Shown here piece after piece: positions 6,952 through 14,773 of a stretch of DNA of 18,393 bases; within the stretch, counting starts at the first letter, position 1; every line of letters starts with the position of its first letter. A program made the position numbers and the translations under genes. The stretch is from Saprospiraceae bacterium. GTDB taxonomy: Bacteria > Bacteroidota > Bacteroidia > Chitinophagales > Saprospiraceae. The stretch lies in contig JADZBJ010000360.1 of the NCBI GenBank assembly GCA_020852155.1, positions 1 through 18,393 on the forward strand. The letters run 5' to 3'. The notes under the pieces were generated by a model. It made no database searches. It saw nothing but the letters and a program-made list of their open reading frames with translations, and was not told the DNA's origin.

Positions 6952-9018
6952 TTAATTTTCTACGGGCAGGAAGGAATACTGTTTGCCGAAACGAAGCATT
7001 TGCTGAACAAAATCGAGTTCGCGCTCCACTTTGATGTCGGTGATATTACCGCTTTTGCCCATTACCGGCACCAGTCGAGGTTGCACAAAACCGGAATAGG
7101 CTTTAGTGGGCAGGCTGGCATAACGAGACTTCACCTGACGAACGGTTTCTGCATCGGTTTTGACACCGTAGTTTTCAACCAGTTCGCTGGCGGCTTTGAA
7201 ATCGCCTTCTGATTTGATGCGCTGAATTTCAGACAGTAACTGACCAAACAGTACGCGCAATTTGGCATAGTCGCGAATATCGTAATAGATTTTTCCATTG
7301 CGGACTTCGCGTTTGATGACACCGTCTTTTTGGCCTTTTTCAAAAGCCCATCCGGCCACTAATTGGCGATTGCGCATGTGGTCTTCTTCGATATTATGTC
7401 CGGGCTGGAGGCGGCGCAGTTGTTGCAGCAAACCATTGCGGATGTAGTTATCGTACTCTGCTTTGAAAGCATTGCCGTCAGGCAACAGGCCCCACTCGAT
7501 CAGTTTTGGATCGGGCATGAAATAGAGGGCTACCAGGTCGGCGCGCGCTTCTTCGAGGGTGCTAGAATATTGTTGAAGTGTTACGTTGGGCTCCGGCATA
7601 CCCGGCTTGAGTTGGCCGCTGGCGTGGCCGATCACTTCGTGCAGGGCTGTGTGCATTTTGCCGCAGGCTTCTCCGTATTTTTTTGCATTGTCAACTTCTT
7701 CAGGGTCATTGGCAAACTCAAGGGTAGCCAGCGAACCGCCAGCCTTGCCATAGGCATTCTCAATGTTGTTAAGGCTGACCGATTTAGAGCCATACGTTTC
7801 ACGAATCCAGTTGGAGTTAGGCAGGTTAACGCCGATGGGTGTGCTGGGGGCGCAGTCGCCGCCTTCCATAGCGACATTAATCACGCGGTAAGACACGCCT
7901 TTAACCGACTTTTTCTTGTATGCCGCCGGAATGGTTGAGTTGTCTTCAAAATACTGTGCGTTTTTGCTGACAATGGCCATTTTTTTGGTGGCATCCGGGT
8001 CGTTGTATTGGACAACGGCTTCAAAATCAGCCTTGTAACCTTTCGGGTCGTGATACACTTCGATGAAACCGTTGATAAAATCAATGGTGCTGGTAGTGTC
8101 TAAAACCCAGGCTTTATTGTATTCATCGAAGGTTTTCAGGTCGCCCGTGCGGTAGTAGTCTACCAACAGACGAATGGCCTTTTTCTGTTGTTCATTTTCA
8201 GCAAAAGGGATGGCTTTTTCGAGGTTTTCCACGATTTTGACAATGGCCTTACTGTACATGGCATTTGCGCCATTGACGCACCAGGGGTGTTCGACCATCT
8301 TTGAACCATTCCACACTAATTTACTGTTCAAACCGAACATGGGCGCGTTGGCGCCTGCTTTTTCAAGCATACTTTTGTAGTATTGATCGACTTGTTCGGC
8401 CGTAACATTTTCATAGAAGTTGACGGCGCTGTTTTTCACGACGTCTATGCCAGCGTCTTTGTTGGTGCGTTTCGCCATGACGGTTGGATCGAAAATGACG
8501 GGCGTCAATTTGTTAACCAAAGCACCGACGTCTTCTTTGGCTGTCAGGGGCAGTGCCGTACTTGGGCAAGATTTCACTAAAGACGCATAATATGCTTTTG
8601 AAAAACCCGGCGTCAGTTTCGCTTCGTTGTAATGGTGGTGAATACCATTGCTGAACCACACACGTTTGGCCCAAGTCTCGAAAGCCTTCCAGTCGGCGGT
8701 ATTTTTATCGCCTGCATAATGCGTAAAAATGGCTTCGTTCGTCTTGCGTATGGCCAGATTATAACGGCAGTGTTGGTCGTAGATGATATCACGTCCGCAT
8801 AAAGCGGCTTCGCCGAGGTAGTAAATGAACGTTTTTTGGCGAAGGTTAAGTTCATCCCAGCCAGGCAGGTCGTATTTCAGGATTTGCAGGTCGGCAAACG
8901 TATCGAGCAATACTTTATCCGACGATACAGACATAGACGAGTCGCCTGTTTTGGGTTTCATACCGCAAGCGCCCAGAATGAGAACGGCCAATGCGATGAG
9001 TACTCTGCTGAAGTTCAT
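6952..9018 (-). CDS. Dipeptidyl peptidase III (M49), predicted lipoprotein
   Basis: The ATG at 9018 gives 688 residues beginning with a lipoprotein signal: MNFSRVLIALAV followed by the lipobox LGAC, Cys18. An in-frame ATG at 9114 would place 32 extra residues before this signal and is rejected. Family M49 enzymes cut dipeptides from peptide N-termini with one zinc ion. The zinc site is intact: HEVIGH (His460, Glu461, His465) and the second motif EEARAD (489-494). Length fits bacterial members (about 670-700). Lipidation suggests anchoring in the periplasm or at the outer membrane, which differs from the cytosolic eukaryotic enzyme. It precedes the M29 aminopeptidase on the same strand, consistent with a peptide-scavenging pair. 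Bacteroidota members have sometimes been labelled dihydrofolate reductase; nothing here supports that name. Confidence 0.94.
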   Translation of the reverse strand: MNFSRVLIALAVLILGACGMKPKTGDSSMSVSSDKVLLDTFADLQILKYDLPGWDELNLRQKTFIYYLGEAALCGRDIIYDQHCRYNLAIRKTNEAIFTHYAGDKNTADWKAFETWAKRVWFSNGIHHHYNEAKLTPGFSKAYYASLVKSCPSTALPLTAKEDVGALVNKLTPVIFDPTVMAKRTNKDAGIDVVKNSAVNFYENVTAEQVDQYYKSMLEKAGANAPMFGLNSKLVWNGSKMVEHPWCVNGANAMYSKAIVKIVENLEKAIPFAENEQQKKAIRLLVDYYRTGDLKTFDEYNKAWVLDTTSTIDFINGFIEVYHDPKGYKADFEAVVQYNDPDATKKMAIVSKNAQYFEDNSTIPAAYKKKSVKGVSYRVINVAMEGGDCAPSTPIGVNLPNSNWIRETYGSKSVSLNNIENAYGKAGGSLATLEFANDPEEVDNAKKYGEACGKMHTALHEVIGHASGQLKPGMPEPNVTLQQYSSTLEEARADLVALYFMPDPKLIEWGLLPDGNAFKAEYDNYIRNGLLQQLRRLQPGHNIEEDHMRNRQLVAGWAFEKGQKDGVIKREVRNGKIYYDIRDYAKLRVLFGQLLSEIQRIKSEGDFKAASELVENYGVKTDAETVRQVKSRYASLPTKAYSGFVQPRLVPVMGKSGNITDIKVERELDFVQQMLRFGKQYSFLPVEN

Positions 9019-9127
9019 ATTCAAGAATTCGTTTTTTTTGAAAATAGATGTAATCAACCCAAAGTGGTTTTGAACGACTCGCGTCTGTAAATCATTGAAA
9101 ATCAGGAAATCCAATCCTGCAAATCTT

Positions 9128-9135
9128 CAAAACTA
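9128..9135 (-). promoter_or_regulatory. Candidate -7 box for the M49 peptidase gene
   Basis: On the minus strand the bases read TAGTTTTG, an exact TAnnTTTG match, about 110 nt before the start at 9018. A second exact match, TACTTTTG, lies at 9179-9186. Neither has a TTG at the standard -33 spacing, so the choice between them is open. The gap 9019-9285 separates divergent genes and shows no other feature. Confidence 0.3.
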
Positions 9136-9252
9136 CTTAAATCCGGGCATAAAAATGGCATTACCATAAAAATGCGGCCAAAAGTACATCGAAAGCGATA
9201 CACTTTATAAACCCGTTTTGCGGCATATGTGGTTTTTCGGCTTCCAGTCTAA

Positions 9253-9260
9253 TACCTTTG
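9253..9260 (+). promoter_or_regulatory. Candidate -7 box for hutU
   Basis: TACCTTTG matches the Bacteroidota -7 consensus TAnnTTTG and lies 25 nt before the ATG at 9286, followed by an A-rich leader. The -33 region is T-rich (TTTTT at 9233-9237) rather than a clean TTG. Confidence 0.4.
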
Positions 9261-9285
9261 CAGCCCTTAAAAAAATACACCTGCC

Positions 9286-11337
9286 ATGTCAAACGCCCTT
9301 ACCGCATTTCAACAGTCTATACGCCAGGGTATTCCTGATCAATTGCCCGAACCGGTCGCACTTGATCCAAATGTCAGTCATGCACCGCGTCGAGTGCTGG
9401 AAGGCGTACTGACGGACCATGAGCGTGTTTTAGCCATCCAGAATGCCTTGCGCTATTTTCCTGAAAAATGGCACAGCACACTGGCCGCAGAATTTGCCGA
9501 CGAACTCGAACAATATGGACGTATTTATATGTATCGCTTTCGTCCGACATACGATATGTATGCACGGCCGATTTCGGATTATCCGTTTCGAAGCCACCAG
9601 GCGGCAGCGATCATGCTGATGATTCAAAACAACCTCGATCCGAAGGTTGCCAAACACCCGCATGAACTGATTACCTACGGCGGAAATGGCGCTGTATTCC
9701 AGAACTGGGCACAGTACCTCATCACGATGCGCTACCTGTCGGAAATGACCGACCAACAAACGCTGGTGATGTATTCAGGCCATCCGATGGGCCTGTTTCC
9801 AAGTCACCCGGAAGCGCCAAGGGTGGTGGTCACCAATGGCATGATGATTCCAAATTATTCCAAAAAGGAAGACTGGAACAAGTACAACGCCCTCGGCGTC
9901 ACGCAATACGGTCAAATGACCGCAGGCTCGTACATGTACATTGGCCCGCAAGGTATCGTACACGGCACGACCATTACACTACTCAACGCTGGCCGCAAAC
10001 TCGGCCTCGGCGCCGACAACCTCGCTGGTCGTGTATTCGTCACGAGCGGACTCGGCGGCATGTCGGGCGCTCAGGCCCTGGCAGCAATTATTACAGGCTG
10101 TGTGGGTGTAATTGCGGAAACCGATGGCGATGCTGTTCAGCAACGACTTACCGACGGTTATATTCATGCCGAAAATGTATTCACGGACGCCGGTGAACTG
10201 ATCGTCCGCATGGAAGCCGCCCGCCGCCAAAAAGAAGCCGTGGCACTGATCTACCACGGCAATATTGTTGACCTGTGGGAAAGATTTGTGCAAGACAATA
10301 TTCACATCGAACTGGGTTCGGATCAAACCAGTTGCCACAACATCAACGACTGTGGCTATACGCCCGTTGGCTATACTTTCGAAGCGGCCAAGGAACTGTT
10401 GATAAAAGACAAGGAAAAATTTCTGGATGAAGTACACGCCACGCTGCGTCGTCACGTAGCCGCTATCAATGTTTTGAGCGAACGAGGTATGTATTTCTGG
10501 GATTATGGCAATGCCTTTTTGAAAGAAGCACGCGACGCCGGCGCAGCAACAGCGCCTGTTGGACAGGCCCGGCCCGATGCAGATTTCCGTTACCCATCCT
10601 ATGTCGAAGATATCATGGGGCCCATGTGCTTTGACTACGGCTTTGGCCCTTTCCGCTGGGTTTGCTGCTCCGGCTTGCAGGAAGACCTGGACAAAACCGA
10701 CCAGATTGCAGCGCAAGTATTAACGGAAATGCTGGCCGAAGCACCCGAAGAAATCCGCCCCCAACTCAATGACAACCTTATCTGGATTCAGAATGCCAAA
10801 CAGCAAATTCCGGTGGTCGGCTCCAAATCCAGAATCCTGTACGCAGATTCCGAAGGTCGTATTCGTATCGCACAGGCATTTAATAAAGCCATTGCAGCAG
10901 GTGAACTTTCCGGCCCTGTCGTGTTGGGCCGTGATCACCACGATGTGAGCGGAACCGATTCTCCTTTCCGCGAAACCGCCAATATTTACGATGGCTCGCG
11001 TTTTACCGCCGATATGGCTGTACAAAACGTCATCGGCGATGCCTTCCGCGGCGCAACCTGGGTCAGCCTCCACAACGGCGGCGGTGTAGGCTGGGGCGAA
11101 GTCATCAACGGCGGCTTTGGAATGGTGATTGACGGCACCGACGCTTCGGAGCGCCGCCTGCAATCCATGCTGTTCTGGGACGTCAATAACGGCATCAGTC
11201 GCCGTGCCTGGGCCAGAAATCCGCACGCCATCAGTACCTTGCAGCGCACCATGCAGCAATACCCTGATTTGCAAGTGACCGTGCCCGTGCTGGCCGATCC
11301 GGCTGTCATTCGGGATGCGCTTAACTTGAAGAAGTAA
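9286..11337 (+). CDS. hutU: Urocanate hydratase (urocanase)
   Basis: Urocanate hydratase adds water to urocanate to give 4-imidazolone-5-propionate, the second step of histidine degradation, using tightly bound NAD+. The 683-residue protein is the long form, close in size to eukaryotic urocanase and longer than the roughly 560-residue form of many proteobacteria. Recognisable family stretches are ITYGGNGAVFQNW (129-141), GVTQYGQMTAGSYMYIGPQG (204-223), the NAD-binding glycine loop SGLGGMSGAQ (about 254-263), DCGYTPVGY, and FGPFRWVCCSG with a Cys pair near the expected active-site region. The ATG at 9286 follows an A-rich leader and a -7 box. No histidine ammonia-lyase or imidazolonepropionase gene is nearby, so the hut pathway is dispersed in this genome. 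A terminator-like hairpin separates it from gcvT. Confidence 0.95.
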   Translation: MSNALTAFQQSIRQGIPDQLPEPVALDPNVSHAPRRVLEGVLTDHERVLAIQNALRYFPEKWHSTLAAEFADELEQYGRIYMYRFRPTYDMYARPISDYPFRSHQAAAIMLMIQNNLDPKVAKHPHELITYGGNGAVFQNWAQYLITMRYLSEMTDQQTLVMYSGHPMGLFPSHPEAPRVVVTNGMMIPNYSKKEDWNKYNALGVTQYGQMTAGSYMYIGPQGIVHGTTITLLNAGRKLGLGADNLAGRVFVTSGLGGMSGAQALAAIITGCVGVIAETDGDAVQQRLTDGYIHAENVFTDAGELIVRMEAARRQKEAVALIYHGNIVDLWERFVQDNIHIELGSDQTSCHNINDCGYTPVGYTFEAAKELLIKDKEKFLDEVHATLRRHVAAINVLSERGMYFWDYGNAFLKEARDAGAATAPVGQARPDADFRYPSYVEDIMGPMCFDYGFGPFRWVCCSGLQEDLDKTDQIAAQVLTEMLAEAPEEIRPQLNDNLIWIQNAKQQIPVVGSKSRILYADSEGRIRIAQAFNKAIAAGELSGPVVLGRDHHDVSGTDSPFRETANIYDGSRFTADMAVQNVIGDAFRGATWVSLHNGGGVGWGEVINGGFGMVIDGTDASERRLQSMLFWDVNNGISRRAWARNPHAISTLQRTMQQYPDLQVTVPVLADPAVIRDALNLKK

Positions 11338-11365
11338 ACGGAGAAGGGAAAAAGACGGAAGGTTG

Positions 11366-11407
11366 AGGGTAAACGGCCTTCCAGTTTCCGCCTGTTACCC
11401 TGTTTTT
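11366..11407 (+). terminator. Probable intrinsic terminator after hutU
   Basis: AGGGTAA (11366-11372) pairs perfectly with TTACCCT (11395-11401), with further partial pairing inside the loop, followed by G and five T (11403-11407). It lies 30 nt past the hutU stop and about 35 nt before the gcvT start, suggesting that gcvT is mainly transcribed separately. Confidence 0.5.
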
Positions 11408-11441
11408 AAAATAACACTTGAAATTCGAAACATATTAATCA

Positions 11442-12566
11442 ATGAAGGATACTCCTCTTACCGCGCGACACATTGCGCTGGGGGCCAAAATGGCCGAATT
11501 TGCGGGCTATAACATGCCTATTTCTTACAGCAGCATCACCGACGAGCACCGCGCAGTGCGCCAGGCTGTCGGTGTGTTCGATGTTAGCCACATGGGCGAA
11601 TTCATCGTTCGCGGCAAGGACGCCGTTCGTTTTTTGCAGTCAGCCACCAGCAACGATGTTTCAAAATTGAAACCCGGACAAGTGCAATATTCCTGCCTGC
11701 CCAATAAAAAAGGTGGTATCGTGGATGACCTGCTCGTATATCGCCTCGACGATGCGCCCGAAATGACCGTGGCAGGTGAACAGTCTTTCATGTTGGTCGT
11801 CAACGCCTCCAATGAAATCAAAGACTGGCGCTGGCTCAAACGCCTGAGCAAGGGTTTCGAGGTGAAAATGCAAAACATTTCCGCTAAAACCGGCCTTATC
11901 GCTGTGCAAGGCCCAAAGGCCGTCGCTGCGCTGCAAAAACTCACTGACCTGGATTTGGGCATCATCGAATACTATCACTTCAAGCGCGGCAGGTTTGCGG
12001 GATGTAACAATGTGATTGTTTCGGCAACCGGCTACACTGGCTCAGGCGGTTTTGAAATCTATGCCAAAAACAAGGACATCGCCAAAATCTGGGATAAAGT
12101 CTTCAAAAACGCTGATAAATGGGGCATGAAACCTTGCGGCCTCGGCGCACGCGATACACTCCGCCTCGAAATGGGCTACTGCTTGTACGGCAATGATATT
12201 GACGACAAAACAAGTCCGCTGGAAGCAGGCCTGGGTTGGATCACCAAACTGAATAAAGCGGAAGATTTTCCTTCCAAAGAGCGATTTAAAAAACAAAAAG
12301 CCGAAGGCGTCAAACGCCGCTTAGTTGGCTTCGTGGTGGACGACCGCCGTGTGCCGCGTCATGGTTACGCCATCGAAAGCCAGCGCGGTGCAGCCATCGG
12401 TGTTGTTAGTTCGGGTACGCATTCACCAACACTCGACAAGCCCATCGGCACCGGTTATGTAAAAACCAAATACGCCGAACCCGGCACGAAAATCAAGATC
12501 GTTGTGGGTGGTAAAAAATTAGAAGCCGTTGTGACGAAAGTGCCATTTGTAGAGCCAAATGTGTAA
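11442..12566 (+). CDS. gcvT: Aminomethyltransferase, glycine cleavage system T protein
   Basis: T protein transfers the methylene group from the aminomethyl-lipoyl H protein to tetrahydrofolate, releasing ammonia, in cytoplasmic glycine breakdown. The 374-residue length fits the family. Family motifs are intact: FAGYNMPISY (20-29), GVFDVSHMGEF (44-54), GGIVDDLLVYR with the catalytic Asp (95 or 96), GYTGSGGFEIY, and GARDTLRLEMGYCLYGNDI in the folate-binding region, followed by the C-terminal barrel domain. It is preceded by a 104-bp gap with a terminator and is not next to gcvH or gcvP. Its stop codon TAA (12564-12566) is the first TAA of the tandem repeat array that begins here, so the last codons and the stop lie at or inside repetitive DNA; the C-terminus (KVPFVEPNV) may have been changed by array growth. 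Confidence 0.95.
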   Translation: MKDTPLTARHIALGAKMAEFAGYNMPISYSSITDEHRAVRQAVGVFDVSHMGEFIVRGKDAVRFLQSATSNDVSKLKPGQVQYSCLPNKKGGIVDDLLVYRLDDAPEMTVAGEQSFMLVVNASNEIKDWRWLKRLSKGFEVKMQNISAKTGLIAVQGPKAVAALQKLTDLDLGIIEYYHFKRGRFAGCNNVIVSATGYTGSGGFEIYAKNKDIAKIWDKVFKNADKWGMKPCGLGARDTLRLEMGYCLYGNDIDDKTSPLEAGLGWITKLNKAEDFPSKERFKKQKAEGVKRRLVGFVVDDRRVPRHGYAIESQRGAAIGVVSSGTHSPTLDKPIGTGYVKTKYAEPGTKIKIVVGGKKLEAVVTKVPFVEPNV

Positions 12567-12790
12567 CCGCCGAACCCCTGTTCGGTGTGCAGAGACCACG
12601 CGTGTAACCGCCGAACCCCTGTTCGGAGTGTAGAGACCACGCGTAACCGCAGAACCCCTGTTCGGCGTGTAGAGACCACGTGTAACCGCCGAACCCCTGT
12701 TCGGCGTGCAGAGACCACGCGTAACCGCCGAACCCCTGTTCGGCGTGTAGAGACCACGCGTAGAGTCGCCGAACAGGGGTTCGGCGGTAC
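12561..12790. repeat. 39-bp tandem hairpin array, five direct copies and one inverted copy
   Basis: Five copies share GTAACCGCCGAACCCCTG plus a trailing TTCGG and a conserved AGAGACCACG. GTAACC starts at 12563, 12604, 12643, 12682 and 12721, giving periods of 41, 39, 39 and 39. Each copy holds a hairpin (CCGAAC, loop CCCT, GTTCGG; copy 3 has a base change, CAGAAC). At 12767-12788 the core appears once in reverse complement, so it can pair with any forward copy. The array fills the whole gap between the convergent gcvT and the 167-residue gene. It supplies the gcvT stop codon and ends one base before the minus-strand stop codon at 12791-12793. It may act as a two-way terminator. Confidence 0.85.
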
Positions 12791-13294
12791 TTACTTCAAC
12801 AGCCACGCAGGCCTGATTTGATGTGGATTCAACCAACTATGGGCTGCATTCAGAAATATTGAATCCTGCTCCTGTTGCGCCTTTTGAATGGCTTTTTGCC
12901 AACCATATTCCGGTAATAAATGATACCCGCCGCCAAGGTAAACCACCTTGTCGGCGGGTATTTCTTTATCCGTATAATACTGCATCATCGGCTGTGAAAC
13001 ACCTGCGGCTACGCGCCAAAGCCTCGACGAATCAATGACATATTCCGGCAGCCAGGGCATGGCGTCCGTTTTGAGTTCAAAAGTCAGGTATTCAGCCAGG
13101 GCATTATGGGCAATCAATAATTCAGGCTGCTGGTCGGGTATTGTTGAAAAGTGCCGCGCAATGCCATTTTTCAATACCTGATAAAAAGCAAAGTCGGGGT
13201 CGTGCTTCGCAGGCGAATAGGTTTTCCAGGAAAAAAATGCAGCCAACACCAGCGCCAAAGGGATCAATGTCTGCACACGCAAGAAGGATGTCAT
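12791..13294 (-). CDS. Unrecognised membrane-anchored or exported protein, 167 aa
   Basis: I do not recognise the family. The protein starts with a hydrophobic segment (about residues 9-22, TLIPLALVLAAFFSW) that looks like an uncleaved signal anchor, followed by a soluble region of about 140 residues, probably facing the periplasm. It contains conserved-looking aromatic stretches (MPWLPEYVIDSSRLWRVAAG, VVYLGGGYHLLPEYGW) and no repeats or metal motif. The frame uses codons like its neighbours and has a credible ATG at 13294, so it appears to be a real gene. It stands alone on the minus strand. The tandem array abuts its stop codon, and the small mobile element B begins 16 bp upstream of its start, so both ends of the gene are bordered by repeats. 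Confidence 0.65.
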   Translation of the reverse strand: MTSFLRVQTLIPLALVLAAFFSWKTYSPAKHDPDFAFYQVLKNGIARHFSTIPDQQPELLIAHNALAEYLTFELKTDAMPWLPEYVIDSSRLWRVAAGVSQPMMQYYTDKEIPADKVVYLGGGYHLLPEYGWQKAIQKAQQEQDSIFLNAAHSWLNPHQIRPAWLLK

Positions 13295-13310
13295 TTCTAT
13301 TTGAATAAAG

Positions 13311-13407
13311 GTAACTATTTAGGTCGCTCCCATTTTGGTCAAAAAAGGTCTATTTTAGGTCAATCAAGCCGCTTTTTTGATCCAAAACCGCTGACCTAAA
13401 CAGTTAA
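13311..13407. mobile_element. MITE-like element, copy B (about 97 bp), with 8-bp target duplication
   Basis: The element runs from GTAACTATTTAGGTC to GACCTAAACAGTTAA; the last base is one mismatch to the inverted GTAAC end. It is flanked immediately by the perfect 8-bp direct repeat GAATAAAG (13303-13310 and 13408-13415), a typical target-site duplication. Most of its length is an imperfect palindrome with T/A-rich stems (GGTCAAAAAAG against CTTTTTTGATCC). It is related to copy A at 5542-5703 in reverse orientation. It has no coding capacity. GTAA-starting inverted repeats with 8-bp duplications are described for the IS66 family, so an IS66-mobilised non-autonomous element is the leading idea. 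It lies between two divergent gene starts. Confidence 0.8.
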
Positions 13408-13450
13408 GAATAAAGTTTAAAAATTCAGGAGGAAGCAGGATGGCAAAAGG

Positions 13451-13480
13451 TTGAGACTATTCAAAATCGGGGTAATTTTG
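13451..13480 (+). promoter_or_regulatory. Bacteroidota-type promoter for the M16 peptidase gene
   Basis: TTG (13451-13453) and TAATTTTG (13473-13480) match the -33 TTG and -7 TAnnTTTG elements with a 19-nt spacer. This is the best-formed promoter in the window and predicts a leader of about 40 nt before the ATG at 13529. It lies 35 bp beyond the right flank of mobile element B. Confidence 0.6.
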
Positions 13481-13528
13481 CAGGCTCATTATTCCATGAT
13501 GTAGCAATTACTCACCTTACTCCTCAAA

Positions 13529-14773
13529 ATGGTTCATTTTACCAGACATATATTATCCAACGGACTGCGCGTGCTGATTCATGAAGATCACACAACGCCG
13601 CTGGTATCGGTCAACGTTTCCTATTTCGTCGGCTCGCGCGACGAACATCCGAACAAGACCGGTTTTGCCCACTTGTTCGAACACCTGATGTTTTCGGGCA
13701 GTCAGCACGTGGAGGATTTTGATGAGCCATTGCAAAGGGCCGGTGGCGAAAACAACGCCTATACGACCAACGATTATACGACTTTTTACGAAATCATTCC
13801 GGCTGACAATATCGAAACGGCGCTCTGGCTGGAAAGCGACCGGATGCTGGCCCTGAATATCAACAAAAAATCGCTGGACGTACAACGCCGGGTGGTGGTG
13901 GAAGAATTTAAGGAAACCTGCCTGAATGAGCCTTATGGCGATTCGTGGCACCACTTGTCCGAACTCATGTACGAGCAGCACCCCTATCGCTGGCCTGTGA
14001 TCGGACTGGAGCCGGAACATATCGAAAAGGCAACATTGACGGATGTTCAGCATTTTTACAAATCGTGGTACGTGCCTTCCAATGCGGTGTTGAGCATCGC
14101 CGGACCAATCAAAACAACCGATGCGCTGACCTTGGTGGATAAATGGTTTGGCAATATCCCCTCCGGCAAAACGCCTGAACGGCATTACACACAAGAGCCG
14201 CCCCAACGTCAGGCCCGGCACAAGACAGTCGTAGCCGACGTGCCGGCGGCAGCGGTCTATATGGCCTTCCGCACGCCCGCGCGACTGGAGCCTGATTTTT
14301 ATCCGCTCGATCTGATTTCCGATATTCTGGCGCAGGGACATTCGTCCCGGCTATATCGGCATTTATTGAAGGAGCGTCGCTTGTTCAGCACGATTGATGC
14401 TTATGTCACGGCCAATATTGACCCAGGTCTGCTGGTTATCGAAGGCCGGCCTGCTGATGGCGTGAGTATGGATGATGCCATTGCCGCTATTTGGGAAGAA
14501 TTAGACGCGCTGAAAGCCGCGCCGATTGACCAACGCGAACTCGATAAAATCAAGCACCGTTTTGAAAGTACGATTGTATTTTCGGAAATGAGTGCCATGA
14601 ACAAAGCCCAGAATCTGGCTTTTTATGAAATGCTGGATCGCGCCGAACTCATGAACGAAGAGGTGGATACCTATATGAAAGTCAGCGCCGACGATTTGCA
14701 CCGGGTGGCTAATGAATTATTCATTAAGGAAAACTCTGCCACATTGATTTATCAGCCCGCCACCAGGCAGTAG
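13529..14773 (+). CDS. M16 family zinc peptidase (insulinase/processing peptidase type)
   Basis: The 414-residue protein is a single active-type M16 subunit. The inverted zinc motif HxxEH is intact as His48, Glu51, His52 in AHLFEHLMFSGS, and the distal Glu ligand lies at 125 or 126 in RRVVVEEFKE, at about the usual spacing. GGENNAYTTNDYTTFYE (72-88) is the family's strand beside the active site, and HSSRLYRHLLKERRLF is the C-terminal substrate-binding motif. Family members cut peptides or signal sequences inside a clamshell of paired domains; bacterial members often work with a second M16 subunit, and none is seen next door. No signal peptide is visible, so location is uncertain. A good promoter precedes it, and its last 50 bp overlap the 3' end of the opposite-strand pseudouridine synthase gene. 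Confidence 0.93.
   Translation: MVHFTRHILSNGLRVLIHEDHTTPLVSVNVSYFVGSRDEHPNKTGFAHLFEHLMFSGSQHVEDFDEPLQRAGGENNAYTTNDYTTFYEIIPADNIETALWLESDRMLALNINKKSLDVQRRVVVEEFKETCLNEPYGDSWHHLSELMYEQHPYRWPVIGLEPEHIEKATLTDVQHFYKSWYVPSNAVLSIAGPIKTTDALTLVDKWFGNIPSGKTPERHYTQEPPQRQARHKTVVADVPAAAVYMAFRTPARLEPDFYPLDLISDILAQGHSSRLYRHLLKERRLFSTIDAYVTANIDPGLLVIEGRPADGVSMDDAIAAIWEELDALKAAPIDQRELDKIKHRFESTIVFSEMSAMNKAQNLAFYEMLDRAELMNEEVDTYMKVSADDLHRVANELFIKENSATLIYQPATRQ

Noticed and set aside
9019..9114. Upstream ATG start of the M49 peptidase at 9114
   Set aside because: It would bury the lipoprotein signal peptide inside the protein; the ATG at 9018 places the lipobox Cys at residue 18.
10720..11274. Long antisense open frames inside hutU, rel and the M16 gene
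   Set aside because: They lie wholly within genes with strong family matches on the other strand and show no recognisable domains; they are shadows of the codon bias.
9286..12566. hutU-gcvT as a histidine-utilisation operon
   Set aside because: No other hut gene is present, a terminator-like hairpin separates the two genes, and gcvT belongs to a different pathway.
12561..12790. CRISPR array
   Set aside because: The 39-bp period is filled by one conserved unit with no variable spacers, the core is a hairpin, one copy is inverted, and no cas gene is present.
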